Assembly (NCBI GenBank): GCA_963595735.1
Contig: CAVBJJ010000030.1
Coordinates: forward strand, 1 to 22,351
DNA from: CALWOS01 sp963595735
GTDB taxonomy: Bacteria; Bacillota; Clostridia; Oscillospirales; Oscillospiraceae
Length of the DNA: 22,351 bases
Direction of reading: 5' to 3'
Shown here: one piece after another, positions 1-6,033 of the stretch
Layout: each line of letters opens with the position of its first letter
Numbering within the stretch: position 1 is the first letter of the stretch
Translations under genes and position numbers: made by a program
The notes under the pieces: generated by a model
What the model saw: the letters and a program-made list of their open reading frames with translations, nothing else
The model's database searches: none
What the model was told of the DNA's origin: nothing

Positions 1-47
1 CCTCTCCCCTTGGGAGAGGTGGCTGAGCGCAGCGAAGACGGAGAGGG
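1..47 (-). repeat. REP-like palindromic repeat, copy 1 (cut by window edge)
   Basis: This stretch contains an 8-bp hairpin (CCTCTCCC at 1-8, loop CTT, GGGAGAGG at 12-19) and ends in GGAGAGGG. Read on the minus strand it has the same plan as the element at 98-141: CCCTCTC-n-GTC, a variable short segment, then a CTCTCCC/GGGAGAG hairpin. It may extend left of the window. I infer an interspersed extragenic repeat of the kind common in gut Clostridia. No open reading frame here looks real. Confidence 0.6.
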
Positions 48-97
48 CAAACAATAACCATATCATAGAACCTCGTGGGACTTGATTATCTGCCGAA

Positions 98-141
98 CCC
101 TCTCAGTCGCCTGTGGCGACAGCTCTCCCGAAGGGAGAGCC
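98..141 (+). repeat. REP-like palindromic repeat, copy 2
   Basis: The element begins CCCTCTCAGTC, then has a small hairpin GTCGCC-TGT-GGCGAC, then an 8-bp hairpin (GCTCTCCC 122-129, GGGAGAGC 133-140). It lies in inverted orientation to copy 1, about 50 bp away. The pair sits downstream of the SLH gene and beyond its terminator, the usual place for such extragenic repeats. Confidence 0.65.
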
Positions 142-196
142 AGGGACGGGTGATTTGTTACATAGTTTATCGTATTATAAATAAGGTATAAAACAA

Positions 197-221
197 GGCC
201 AGCCGCAAAAAACGGCTGGCC
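197..221 (-). terminator. Intrinsic terminator of the SLH/LRR operon
   Basis: A perfect 9-bp stem (GGCCAGCCG / CGGCTGGCC) with a 7-nt A-rich loop lies about 22 nt past the SLH stop codon. On the minus strand the stem is followed by TTGTTTTATA, giving a reasonable U-rich tract. It should end transcription of the three minus-strand surface genes. Confidence 0.8.
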
Positions 222-243
222 AATCTTATGGAGTTTTTTTGGC

Positions 244-1323
244 TTACTTTGCCAGAGCGCGATACAGGAAGGTGACGATTTGCCCACGGGTGCAGGGAGA
301 ATCGGGGGCAAATTCCGTTGCGGAAACACCCTTGGTAATGTTCTGCGCCACCGCCCAGAGGACAGCCTGGTAATAAAAGCTGTCGGACTTGACATCGGCG
401 AAAGGATTCTCGCCCGTCACGGCGGGGGTCTGCTGCGAGCGGTGCAGGAAGGTCACAATATGCCCACGATTGCACTGCTGGTCAGGGGAGAAGGTGGTGT
501 CCGTTGTGCCCTTGGTAATGCCCTGTTCCACCGCCCAGAGAACGGCGTCGTGATAATAGGCGGTGCCGGCCACATCGGTAAAGGGCATTTCCGTGCCCTT
601 GGGGGCGGGCTTGCCGGCGGCGCGCCACAGGAAAGTGACCGCCTGGGCGCGGGTGCAGGCCTCGTCCGGGCTGAAGTAGCGCTCCGAAACGCCGGTGGTA
701 ACGCCGTTCTTTACCGCCCAATCCACAGCGTCGTGGTAAAAGGAATCGTCCGGCACATCAATGAAAGAATTGTCTGGGTTCGGGGTGGGTGTGGGGGTCG
801 GTGTGGTTCCGCCGCCGCCACCGCCACCGCCGCCGGAGCTGCCGCCGCTGCGGCTGATACTGACGGTAAAGCTGGGGGTCTGAGTGTCGCCGCTGGTCTG
901 TCCCTGATCATCTATCGTGACGATCTTGGAGGAGACTAGGCTGATGCTGCGGGCAGCGGAGCCGGCATAGCTATAGCTGACCCGGGCAACGGTATAATCC
1001 CCGGCGGGGAACTTGTTGCTTCCGGAGAAAAATCCAAAGTAGAGAATGCCGTTTTTCACTGTGCGCACCGGGGAACCGGCGCTGACATCATCCAGCATGG
1101 TAAGCCCCTCCAGCGCCACATCCGTGGCAGAGGGCTTGAGGCCGAACTCCGCGCCGGCAAAGGCCTCGTCCACATGGAGCTTGATGTCAAAAGAAAAATC
1201 GCTCTTGCCCTGTTCCAGCGTGATCGTGGAAACAGAGGGCTGGATCGATGCGGCAAAGGCGGTGGTGCCCAGCATACAGACCGCCAGGAAGCCGCACAGT
1301 AGTTTTGCCAGATGTTTTTTCAT
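244..1323 (-). CDS. SLH-anchored surface protein with N-terminal cohesin-like domain
   Basis: This 359-residue protein is probably a cell-wall adaptor. The ATG at 1323 is chosen because GGAGG lies 4 nt upstream and a classic signal peptide follows (residues 1-24, cleavage after TAFA); a longer in-frame GTG start at 1362 lacks these. Residues 26-158 look like a cohesin-type beta-sandwich: alternating strands, GILYFGFFSG, and an aspartate-rich end strand. Residues 159-186 are a Gly9/Pro-Thr linker, and 187-357 hold three SLH repeats (FxDV...A.W....G...G......F.P...TR). SLH domains bind pyruvylated secondary wall polymers, so the protein should sit on the wall with its N-terminal module exposed. 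It is last in a minus-strand run behind two dockerin proteins, 69 bp after the nearer one. The cohesin assignment is by pattern only and needs a profile or structure search; the SLH assignment is secure. Confidence 0.85.
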   Translation of the reverse strand: MKKHLAKLLCGFLAVCMLGTTAFAASIQPSVSTITLEQGKSDFSFDIKLHVDEAFAGAEFGLKPSATDVALEGLTMLDDVSAGSPVRTVKNGILYFGFFSGSNKFPAGDYTVARVSYSYAGSAARSISLVSSKIVTIDDQGQTSGDTQTPSFTVSISRSGGSSGGGGGGGGGTTPTPTPTPNPDNSFIDVPDDSFYHDAVDWAVKNGVTTGVSERYFSPDEACTRAQAVTFLWRAAGKPAPKGTEMPFTDVAGTAYYHDAVLWAVEQGITKGTTDTTFSPDQQCNRGHIVTFLHRSQQTPAVTGENPFADVKSDSFYYQAVLWAVAQNITKGVSATEFAPDSPCTRGQIVTFLYRALAK

Positions 1324-1337
1324 AGAACCTCCATGGC

Positions 1338-1367
1338 GCAGCGTGCCGGCCAGAGCCGACACGCTGC
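1338..1367 (-). promoter_or_regulatory. Strong intergenic hairpin ahead of the SLH gene
   Basis: On the minus strand a 13-bp stem with one G-U pair (GCAGCGTGTCGGC, loop TCTG, GCCGGCACGCTGC) fills much of the 69-bp gap between the LRR/dockerin stop and the SLH start. It ends 5 nt before the GGAGG ribosome site and has no U-run on this strand, so it is not a standard terminator. It may be an mRNA processing or stabilising stem that sets the adaptor dose apart from the upstream genes. Confidence 0.6.
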
Positions 1368-1392
1368 CGTTTTCTATCGTGTGGGGTTGTGA

Positions 1393-3903
1393 TTAGAGAT
1401 TTGCGGCAAAGTGCAGCCAGATCTCCACGAAATCTTCAATGTCGATGACGCCATCGTCGTTAAAGTCGCAGCGTCCGGCCTCGGTCCAATTGCTGTCACC
1501 CTTGGCCGCGCGGTAGTACAGCTGTGCGGCGGTGATGTCCAGCAGATCGACCTTGCCGTCGTTGTTGACATCGTAGTTCTTCTCGCCGGTATAGGTCGCC
1601 TGGCTGGGGTCAATGCCCTTGCGGATCACGCCGTAGGCAACGGTGCTGGCGTCTCCGTCGGTCGTCCAACCGGCAATTTTTAGGTCGGTGACGGTGATGC
1701 TGGGCTTTTCGCCGCTGACGGCGATCTGCGCCACATTCTGGATCCCGCTGGCGCTGAGGGTCGCCTCGCTGCCGTTGAGATAGCTGAAAACAGCGGAGTA
1801 GACGGTTTTGCCGTTGACCTGGGAGCTGCTGATGTCGCCCACCGGGACAAAGCCGTTCAGCCCGCTCACGGTCACCTCGCTGCCGTCGGTCTCAAACCAG
1901 ACCTGCACAGTGGAAATGCGGGAGGGATCGGTCAGGCTCAGCCGGAAAGCGGCTTTGCCATCCGTGGTCTTGCTGCCCACGCGGATACCGGCGCTTTCGG
2001 CGGAAATGCTCGCCGTGGGGGCGGGGGGATCCGGATCCACCGGGGTGCTGCCGCCGGTAACGGTGACCTTGCAGGTGGCGGTGAGACCATTGACCGTTTT
2101 GGCGGTGATGGTGGCGCTGCCGGCGGAAACGCCGGTGACAATGCCCTTGGAGACGGTGGCGACCGCGGTGTTATCCGAGCTCCAGGTGACGCTTTTGTCT
2201 GTGGCGGAGTCGGGGGTCACAGTTGCGGTCAGCTGCAGGCGCTTTCCGGCCTCCAGAGAGGCGGAGCTGCTGCTGAGCTGGATGCCGGTGGGAACGGTGG
2301 GATCCTCCCCGGCGGAGGTGGTGCTGTCAATGACGGCAAAGTAGCCCAGCTCGTCTACACTGGCGGAAATGGTACCGCTGACATAGGCGGAGCTCAGGGC
2401 GTTGACGCTGCCGTTGCGATAGGCGTACAGCTTGGTGTTCTTGCTCATGCCGCTGGGAACGCCCAGCTTCAGATCCATGCTGTCCGGCAGGGGCGCGGTG
2501 CTGGGCTCCAGATTCAGACGATACACAGCGAACGCGCTGGTACCGGCCTGCGCCTTAAAGGCGTTGTACTCCGCGCCGGAGGTGACCGGGGTCACGCGCA
2601 GGGAGGTACCCAGCTGATAAGCGCCGTCCAGCTTGGTCTTGTTGCCCATGTCCACCAGCGTGTAGGTGCCAGCTTCCGTGGTGGCCAGCGCATCGGCGCC
2701 GGAGACGACCTGATACGCCCAGCCAAACTCGTCCGCGTGGTTCACGGCCCACTTTTCGCCGTTAGAGCCTTTCACAACATAGACGATCAGATTGCCGGGA
2801 GAATCGGGGAAGGGATTAAAGAAATCGCTTTCGTAGCTGGGAAAGTTGATGACACTGCTGGGCATGAACACGCGCTGCAGATTGCTGCAGCCGTCAAACG
2901 CGCCGGTTTTAATGGACAGCAGTCCCTCCGGCAGGATCAGGCTGGAAAGACTGGTGCAGTTCTGGAACGCATAGGTGTCCACGGCGGTGGGGCCGCCGCC
3001 GGTGAAGTTCACGCGCTGCAGGCTGGTGCAGCCCAGGAAGAAGCAGTATTCCACCGTGTTCACCCGGTTCAGGAAGGTGACATCCGTGAGCTTGGTGCAG
3101 TTTTCAAACAGGCCGCTGCCCATGCTGGTCACCGTCGCGGGGATGGTGATATCGGTCAGGCCGGTCTCCTCAAAAGCGTTGCCGCCCAGAATGGTGCAGG
3201 TGGCGGGAATTTCAATGTGGGTCAGATTTGTGGCCTTGCGCAGTCCGCTTGCCCAAACGCGGTCCACCGTTTTGCCATTGACCGTTTCGGGAATGGTGTA
3301 AGAGGTGGCGGGGCTGCCGCAGGGATAGGCGATCAGCGCCAGGGTGGGTTCGTCGTACTGAGGCTCGCCCTCCACGACCCAGGGGCCGAACATGACGCCG
3401 TCTTTGGTGAAGTAGTAGGGATTGTCTGGATCGACCTTGATCTCGGTCATGCTGGTGCAGCCCTTGAAGACATTGCCGGTGACATATTTGGCAACGGCGG
3501 GAATGGTGCACTCTGTGAGCTTGGGGCAATCCATAAAGGCGGAAACGCGGATGATGAGCTGCGCGCCGTCCTTGGGATCGGAGAAGATGATCTTTTCCAG
3601 GTTGGGGCAGCCCTCAAAGGCGCTATAGCCGATCTGCTGCACGCTGCCGGGAATGGTGACAGAGGTGATTTTCTTGTTGCCCTTGAAGGCTTCACCGCCG
3701 ATGGCGGTAACGGTGTTGGGGATGACGATGTCCCCGCCGGGGCCGTAATAGCCCAGGATCACGCCGTCCTGAATGTTTGCGCCGATGAGATCGTCCTCGT
3801 CGGAATCGGCGGCAAAGGCGCAGGGGGCAAGAGAAAAGGCCAGGCACAGGCAAAGCAGAAGCGCGGTGCAGCGCCCCCAGAATGCCTTGGTCATAGTTTT
3901 CAT
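1393..3903 (-). CDS. Secreted BspA-like LRR protein with Big_2, cohesin-like and dockerin domains
   Basis: This is an 836-residue secreted protein. The ATG at 3903 is chosen for its GGAGG site 6 nt upstream and the signal peptide that follows (residues 1-31, cleavage after CAFA). Residues 50-385 are BspA-type LRR_5 repeats (pattern AFxxCxxLxxVxIPxxVxxIxxxAF), known in other proteins for surface adhesion. Residues 400-530 are unassigned beta-rich sequence. Residues 539-616 are a bacterial Ig-like Big_2 domain and 630-765 a cohesin-like module. Residues 776-836 form a dockerin with two calcium loops, DVNNDGKVDLLD at 778 and DFNDDGVIDIED at 813. There is no LPxTG motif or membrane anchor, so retention probably relies on the dockerin. 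The gene lies 37 bp after the upstream LRR/dockerin gene and 69 bp before the SLH gene, suggesting one operon. The ligand of the LRR region cannot be told from sequence. Confidence 0.88.
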   Translation of the reverse strand: MKTMTKAFWGRCTALLLCLCLAFSLAPCAFAADSDEDDLIGANIQDGVILGYYGPGGDIVIPNTVTAIGGEAFKGNKKITSVTIPGSVQQIGYSAFEGCPNLEKIIFSDPKDGAQLIIRVSAFMDCPKLTECTIPAVAKYVTGNVFKGCTSMTEIKVDPDNPYYFTKDGVMFGPWVVEGEPQYDEPTLALIAYPCGSPATSYTIPETVNGKTVDRVWASGLRKATNLTHIEIPATCTILGGNAFEETGLTDITIPATVTSMGSGLFENCTKLTDVTFLNRVNTVEYCFFLGCTSLQRVNFTGGGPTAVDTYAFQNCTSLSSLILPEGLLSIKTGAFDGCSNLQRVFMPSSVINFPSYESDFFNPFPDSPGNLIVYVVKGSNGEKWAVNHADEFGWAYQVVSGADALATTEAGTYTLVDMGNKTKLDGAYQLGTSLRVTPVTSGAEYNAFKAQAGTSAFAVYRLNLEPSTAPLPDSMDLKLGVPSGMSKNTKLYAYRNGSVNALSSAYVSGTISASVDELGYFAVIDSTTSAGEDPTVPTGIQLSSSSASLEAGKRLQLTATVTPDSATDKSVTWSSDNTAVATVSKGIVTGVSAGSATITAKTVNGLTATCKVTVTGGSTPVDPDPPAPTASISAESAGIRVGSKTTDGKAAFRLSLTDPSRISTVQVWFETDGSEVTVSGLNGFVPVGDISSSQVNGKTVYSAVFSYLNGSEATLSASGIQNVAQIAVSGEKPSITVTDLKIAGWTTDGDASTVAYGVIRKGIDPSQATYTGEKNYDVNNDGKVDLLDITAAQLYYRAAKGDSNWTEAGRCDFNDDGVIDIEDFVEIWLHFAANL

Positions 3904-3940
3904 GGTATTCCTCCAGATGTGTAATATCAGAGATTTCAGT

Positions 3941-5596
3941 TTACAGCCAGGCCATGGCGGCAACGACTGCGTGGAAGAGGGCGGTGTAGTCCTCAATGTC
4001 CACTTTGCCATCGCCGTTGACATCCGCGTTCACGGCAGAGGTCCAGGTCTCGTCTGTGCTGGCGGCCTGATAGTAGCGCTGTGCTTCGGCGATGTCTTTC
4101 AGGTCCACCTTGCCGTCGCCATTGACATCATAGCTGAGGATGCGGCTGTTGGCAGTGCCGGTGGTGATGGAAGCGTCCACCTGACCGCCGACATCTTCGC
4201 CGGCACCGGCGGCAACGGCCTTGGTCAGGGTGGCGGTCACATCACCGCGCACGCCGCTCTGCACAGGCAGGGTGATGGTGGCCAGCTTGGTGCGCTCGGT
4301 ATAGTTGAGGTTGTCCTCGCTGAGACTGCCGAACTGCAGCACGGCGGTCAGAGTGCCATCGTTGGCTTTCCAGGCAAAGTTGTTGTTGGTGAAGTTGCTG
4401 TCCGCCACGGCAACGGTACCCTCGCTGACCCTGGCAGCGTCAAAGTTCAACTGCACCATCACAGCGTTCAGCTGGCTGGCGCTGTCCAGATAGAGGTCAA
4501 ACTGCACCTTGCCGTCCTGATAGCCCAATGCCTCGATGGAGACGGCGGCAGCGGTGGTCACGCTGGGAGCGCCCACCTGAATGGTAGTCTTGCCGGAACT
4601 GTAGTTGGAAGAAGTGAAAGCGGCAGCGACCGTCTCGTTGGGAACATAGATCACGCTGTCGGCAGCCAGATCAGAGAAAGCGTAGCTGCCCAGTGTGGGA
4701 GCCGTCTCGCACAGGAGGGTGACGGTTTTCAGATTGCTGCAGGTGTCAAAGGCCAGACGGTCGATCGTGGTCACGCTGGCGGGAATGGTCACGGCGGTCA
4801 GAGTGGTGTTTTTCTGGAAGCCCATGGGGCCGATGGCCGTTACGGGCAGGCCGCCGATGGTGGCGGGGATGGTTAGTTCTGCTGGCGCGTTGGCATAGGT
4901 GCAGAGGGTGACTGCGGTACCCTCGGCGTTCTTACCGTACAGGCCGCCGTTTTCTGTAAAGTAGCTGGTATTGCCGCTACTGACGGTGATGTTCTTCAGG
5001 GCGGTGCAGCCGGTGAAAATGTTGCCGTTGTCATAGATAGAGGTGGTTTGCACCGGCAGGGTGATGCTTTCCAAGGCGGTGCAGCCGTCAAAGACTTTTG
5101 TCTTGAAGCTCAGGGAACCAGATGCATTTTCTGTGAAGTTCACAGTGGTGAGCTTGGTGCAATCTTGGAAGACATAGCCCCAGATGGTATCCATGCTGCC
5201 GGGAATCGTGACGGTGGTCAGGCCGCTGCAGCCGCTGAGAGCCTCTCCCTCAATTGTGGTATAGCCCTCCGGAATTGTCACAGAGGTGATAGCTGCGTTG
5301 TCCTTAAAGGCTTCGCCCAGAATGGTGATGTCCTCTTCAGAGCCGCTGATGGTGACCTTGGTGGGCAGAGTCACATCAGATTCGCTGCCCTTGTAGCCGA
5401 TCACGGTGGGGCCATCGTAGGAACTGTAGGAATTTTTGCGGCCGTAACCGATGGTAAAGGTACCCTCGTCTGTTGTGACATCTGTCGAGGAGGCGTCTGC
5501 CTTGGTAGCGCCCATCATGAGCAGCGCCAGCAGAATGGCGGCGGCCATCAGCAAAAAGGGCTTGGCCTGTGAGAGATTTACTTTCCTTGTTTGCAT
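3941..5596 (-). CDS. Secreted BspA-like LRR protein with cohesin-like and dockerin domains
   Basis: This 551-residue protein starts at an ATG preceded by AAGGAG at 10-11 nt. Residues 1-36 are a signal peptide with hydrophobic core FLLMAAAILLALLMM. Residues 85-335 are BspA-type LRR_5 repeats (for example AFKDNAAITSVTIPEG and VFQDCTKLTTVNF). Residues 348-480 resemble a cohesin beta-sandwich (VQFDLYLDSASQLNAVMVQLNF). Residues 488-548 are a dockerin with loops DVNGDGKVDLKD at 490 and DVNGDGKVDIED at 525, the same 35-residue spacing as its two neighbours. Unlike them it has no Big_2 domain. It is first in the minus-strand run, behind the promoter at 5807-5835, and divergent from the S8 protease. 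It probably acts as a surface adhesin or substrate binder docked to a cohesin; the ligand is unknown. Confidence 0.88.
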   Translation of the reverse strand: MQTRKVNLSQAKPFLLMAAAILLALLMMGATKADASSTDVTTDEGTFTIGYGRKNSYSSYDGPTVIGYKGSESDVTLPTKVTISGSEEDITILGEAFKDNAAITSVTIPEGYTTIEGEALSGCSGLTTVTIPGSMDTIWGYVFQDCTKLTTVNFTENASGSLSFKTKVFDGCTALESITLPVQTTSIYDNGNIFTGCTALKNITVSSGNTSYFTENGGLYGKNAEGTAVTLCTYANAPAELTIPATIGGLPVTAIGPMGFQKNTTLTAVTIPASVTTIDRLAFDTCSNLKTVTLLCETAPTLGSYAFSDLAADSVIYVPNETVAAAFTSSNYSSGKTTIQVGAPSVTTAAAVSIEALGYQDGKVQFDLYLDSASQLNAVMVQLNFDAARVSEGTVAVADSNFTNNNFAWKANDGTLTAVLQFGSLSEDNLNYTERTKLATITLPVQSGVRGDVTATLTKAVAAGAGEDVGGQVDASITTGTANSRILSYDVNGDGKVDLKDIAEAQRYYQAASTDETWTSAVNADVNGDGKVDIEDYTALFHAVVAAMAWL

Positions 5597-5778
5597 GGTG
5601 AATTATTCTCCTTTCCTGCCCCACGCTTTTTCGGGGGCTTTGACTGGTTTCTGGAATGCGGGGCGAGTGCCAAGGGCAGACCCGACCCCGGAAAATAATG
5701 CGTGGAGATTTGGTTGTGCAGCTGGGCTATGGTATTATACGGGAAAAGTTAGTTCATCCTAACCACATAGCACAATGA

Positions 5779-5800
5779 ACCTCCGGCAACCTTAAAAGAC
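5779..5800 (+). repeat. Shared promoter-proximal motif, copy A
   Basis: The copy begins ACCTCCGGCAACC and ends AAAAGAC. It covers roughly +1 to +22 of the predicted minus-strand transcript. It matches copy B at 5980-6002 in 12 of the first 13 bases and in the final AAAAGAC, with one base of spacing difference. It could be a shared operator. Confidence 0.5.
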
Positions 5801-5806
5801 CCTAAA

Positions 5807-5835
5807 ATGATAGCACCCCCGACACCCGCTGTCAA
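5807..5835 (-). promoter_or_regulatory. Sigma-A-type promoter of the LRR/SLH operon
   Basis: On the minus strand TTGACA (5835-5830) is followed after exactly 17 bp by TATCAT (5812-5807), a near-consensus promoter. The predicted start is near 5800, giving a leader of about 200 nt before the ATG at 5596. A second TATAAT on the same strand at 5739-5734 has a poor -35 (TTAGGA) and may be an alternative start. Confidence 0.7.
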
Positions 5836-5851
5836 TGCGATAGTTCGCATT
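5834..5851. promoter_or_regulatory. Palindrome overlapping the minus-strand -35
   Basis: AATGCGA-TAGT-TCGCATT is a perfect 7-bp inverted repeat with a 4-bp centre. It overlaps the upstream end of the minus-strand -35 box by two bases. The position suits a dimeric regulator. It is upstream of the predicted start, so it would act as DNA and not as an RNA hairpin for the LRR operon. Confidence 0.5.
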
Positions 5852-5940
5852 TGCTAACCTTATTAAAAAGTTTTTCTAAAATCACAAAAATGGGATAAAA
5901 TTTTTGGTTTTATTTTCCTATTTCCGCCATAGCTTTCCTC

Positions 5941-5968
5941 TTGTGTCCGGAAAAATTTTCTGTATAAT
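5941..5968 (+). promoter_or_regulatory. Promoter of the S8 protease gene
   Basis: A consensus -10, TATAAT at 5963-5968, is preceded 16 bp upstream by TTGTGT at 5941-5946, a weak -35. An AT-rich tract upstream could serve as an UP element. The predicted start near 5975 leaves a leader of about 59 nt. Confidence 0.65.
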
Positions 5969-5977
5969 AGGCGTATA

Positions 5978-6028
5978 AGACCTCCGGCGACCGAAAAAAG
6001 ACACGATACTGAGAAAAGCAAGAGGTCT
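5978..6028 (+). promoter_or_regulatory. Hairpin sequestering the S8 protease ribosome site
   Basis: AGACCTC at 5978-5984 is perfectly complementary to GAGGTCT at 6022-6028, which contains the Shine-Dalgarno sequence 5-8 nt before the ATG. The 37-nt loop holds a small CGG-CGA-CCG stem. The predicted transcript starts only a few bases upstream, so the 5' leader consists almost wholly of this element. Translational control is inferred. Confidence 0.5.
5980..6002 (+). repeat. Shared promoter-proximal motif, copy B
   Basis: Starts ACCTCCGGCGACC and ends AAAAGAC. It lies roughly at +6 to +28 of the predicted protease transcript and overlaps the 5' arm of the ribosome-site hairpin. It is in the same genomic orientation as copy A, hence opposite relative to transcription. 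Confidence 0.5.
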
Positions 6029-6033
6029 GATTT

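Larger units (their letters stand above)
5597..6033. other. Divergent intergenic control region (437 bp)
   Basis: No gene is seen in this gap between the LRR/dockerin operon and the S8 protease. It holds a minus-strand promoter (5807-5835), a second minus-strand TATAAT at 5734-5739, a plus-strand promoter (5941-5968), a palindrome (5834-5851), two copies of a 22-23 bp motif (5779-5800, 5980-6002), an AT-rich tract at about 5860-5935, and a hairpin over the protease ribosome site. The roughly 200-nt leader of the minus transcript is GC-rich and can fold (CCACGC about 5697-5702 with GCGTGG about 5624-5629), but I match it to no known riboswitch. Confidence 0.7.

Noticed and set aside
63..395. 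Minus-strand 110-codon frame at the left edge
   Set aside because: It runs through the SLH coding region in another frame, the terminator and the repeats, and has no domain or ribosome site.
2737..4876. Long plus-strand frames (395 and 367 codons) across the two LRR genes
   Set aside because: They are antisense shadows of repetitive LRR coding sequence, with compositions unlike real proteins and no ribosome sites.
6009..6016. CTGAGAAA in the protease leader, as in the TPP riboswitch
   Set aside because: Only this short string matches. The other conserved THI-box parts are absent and the leader is too short.
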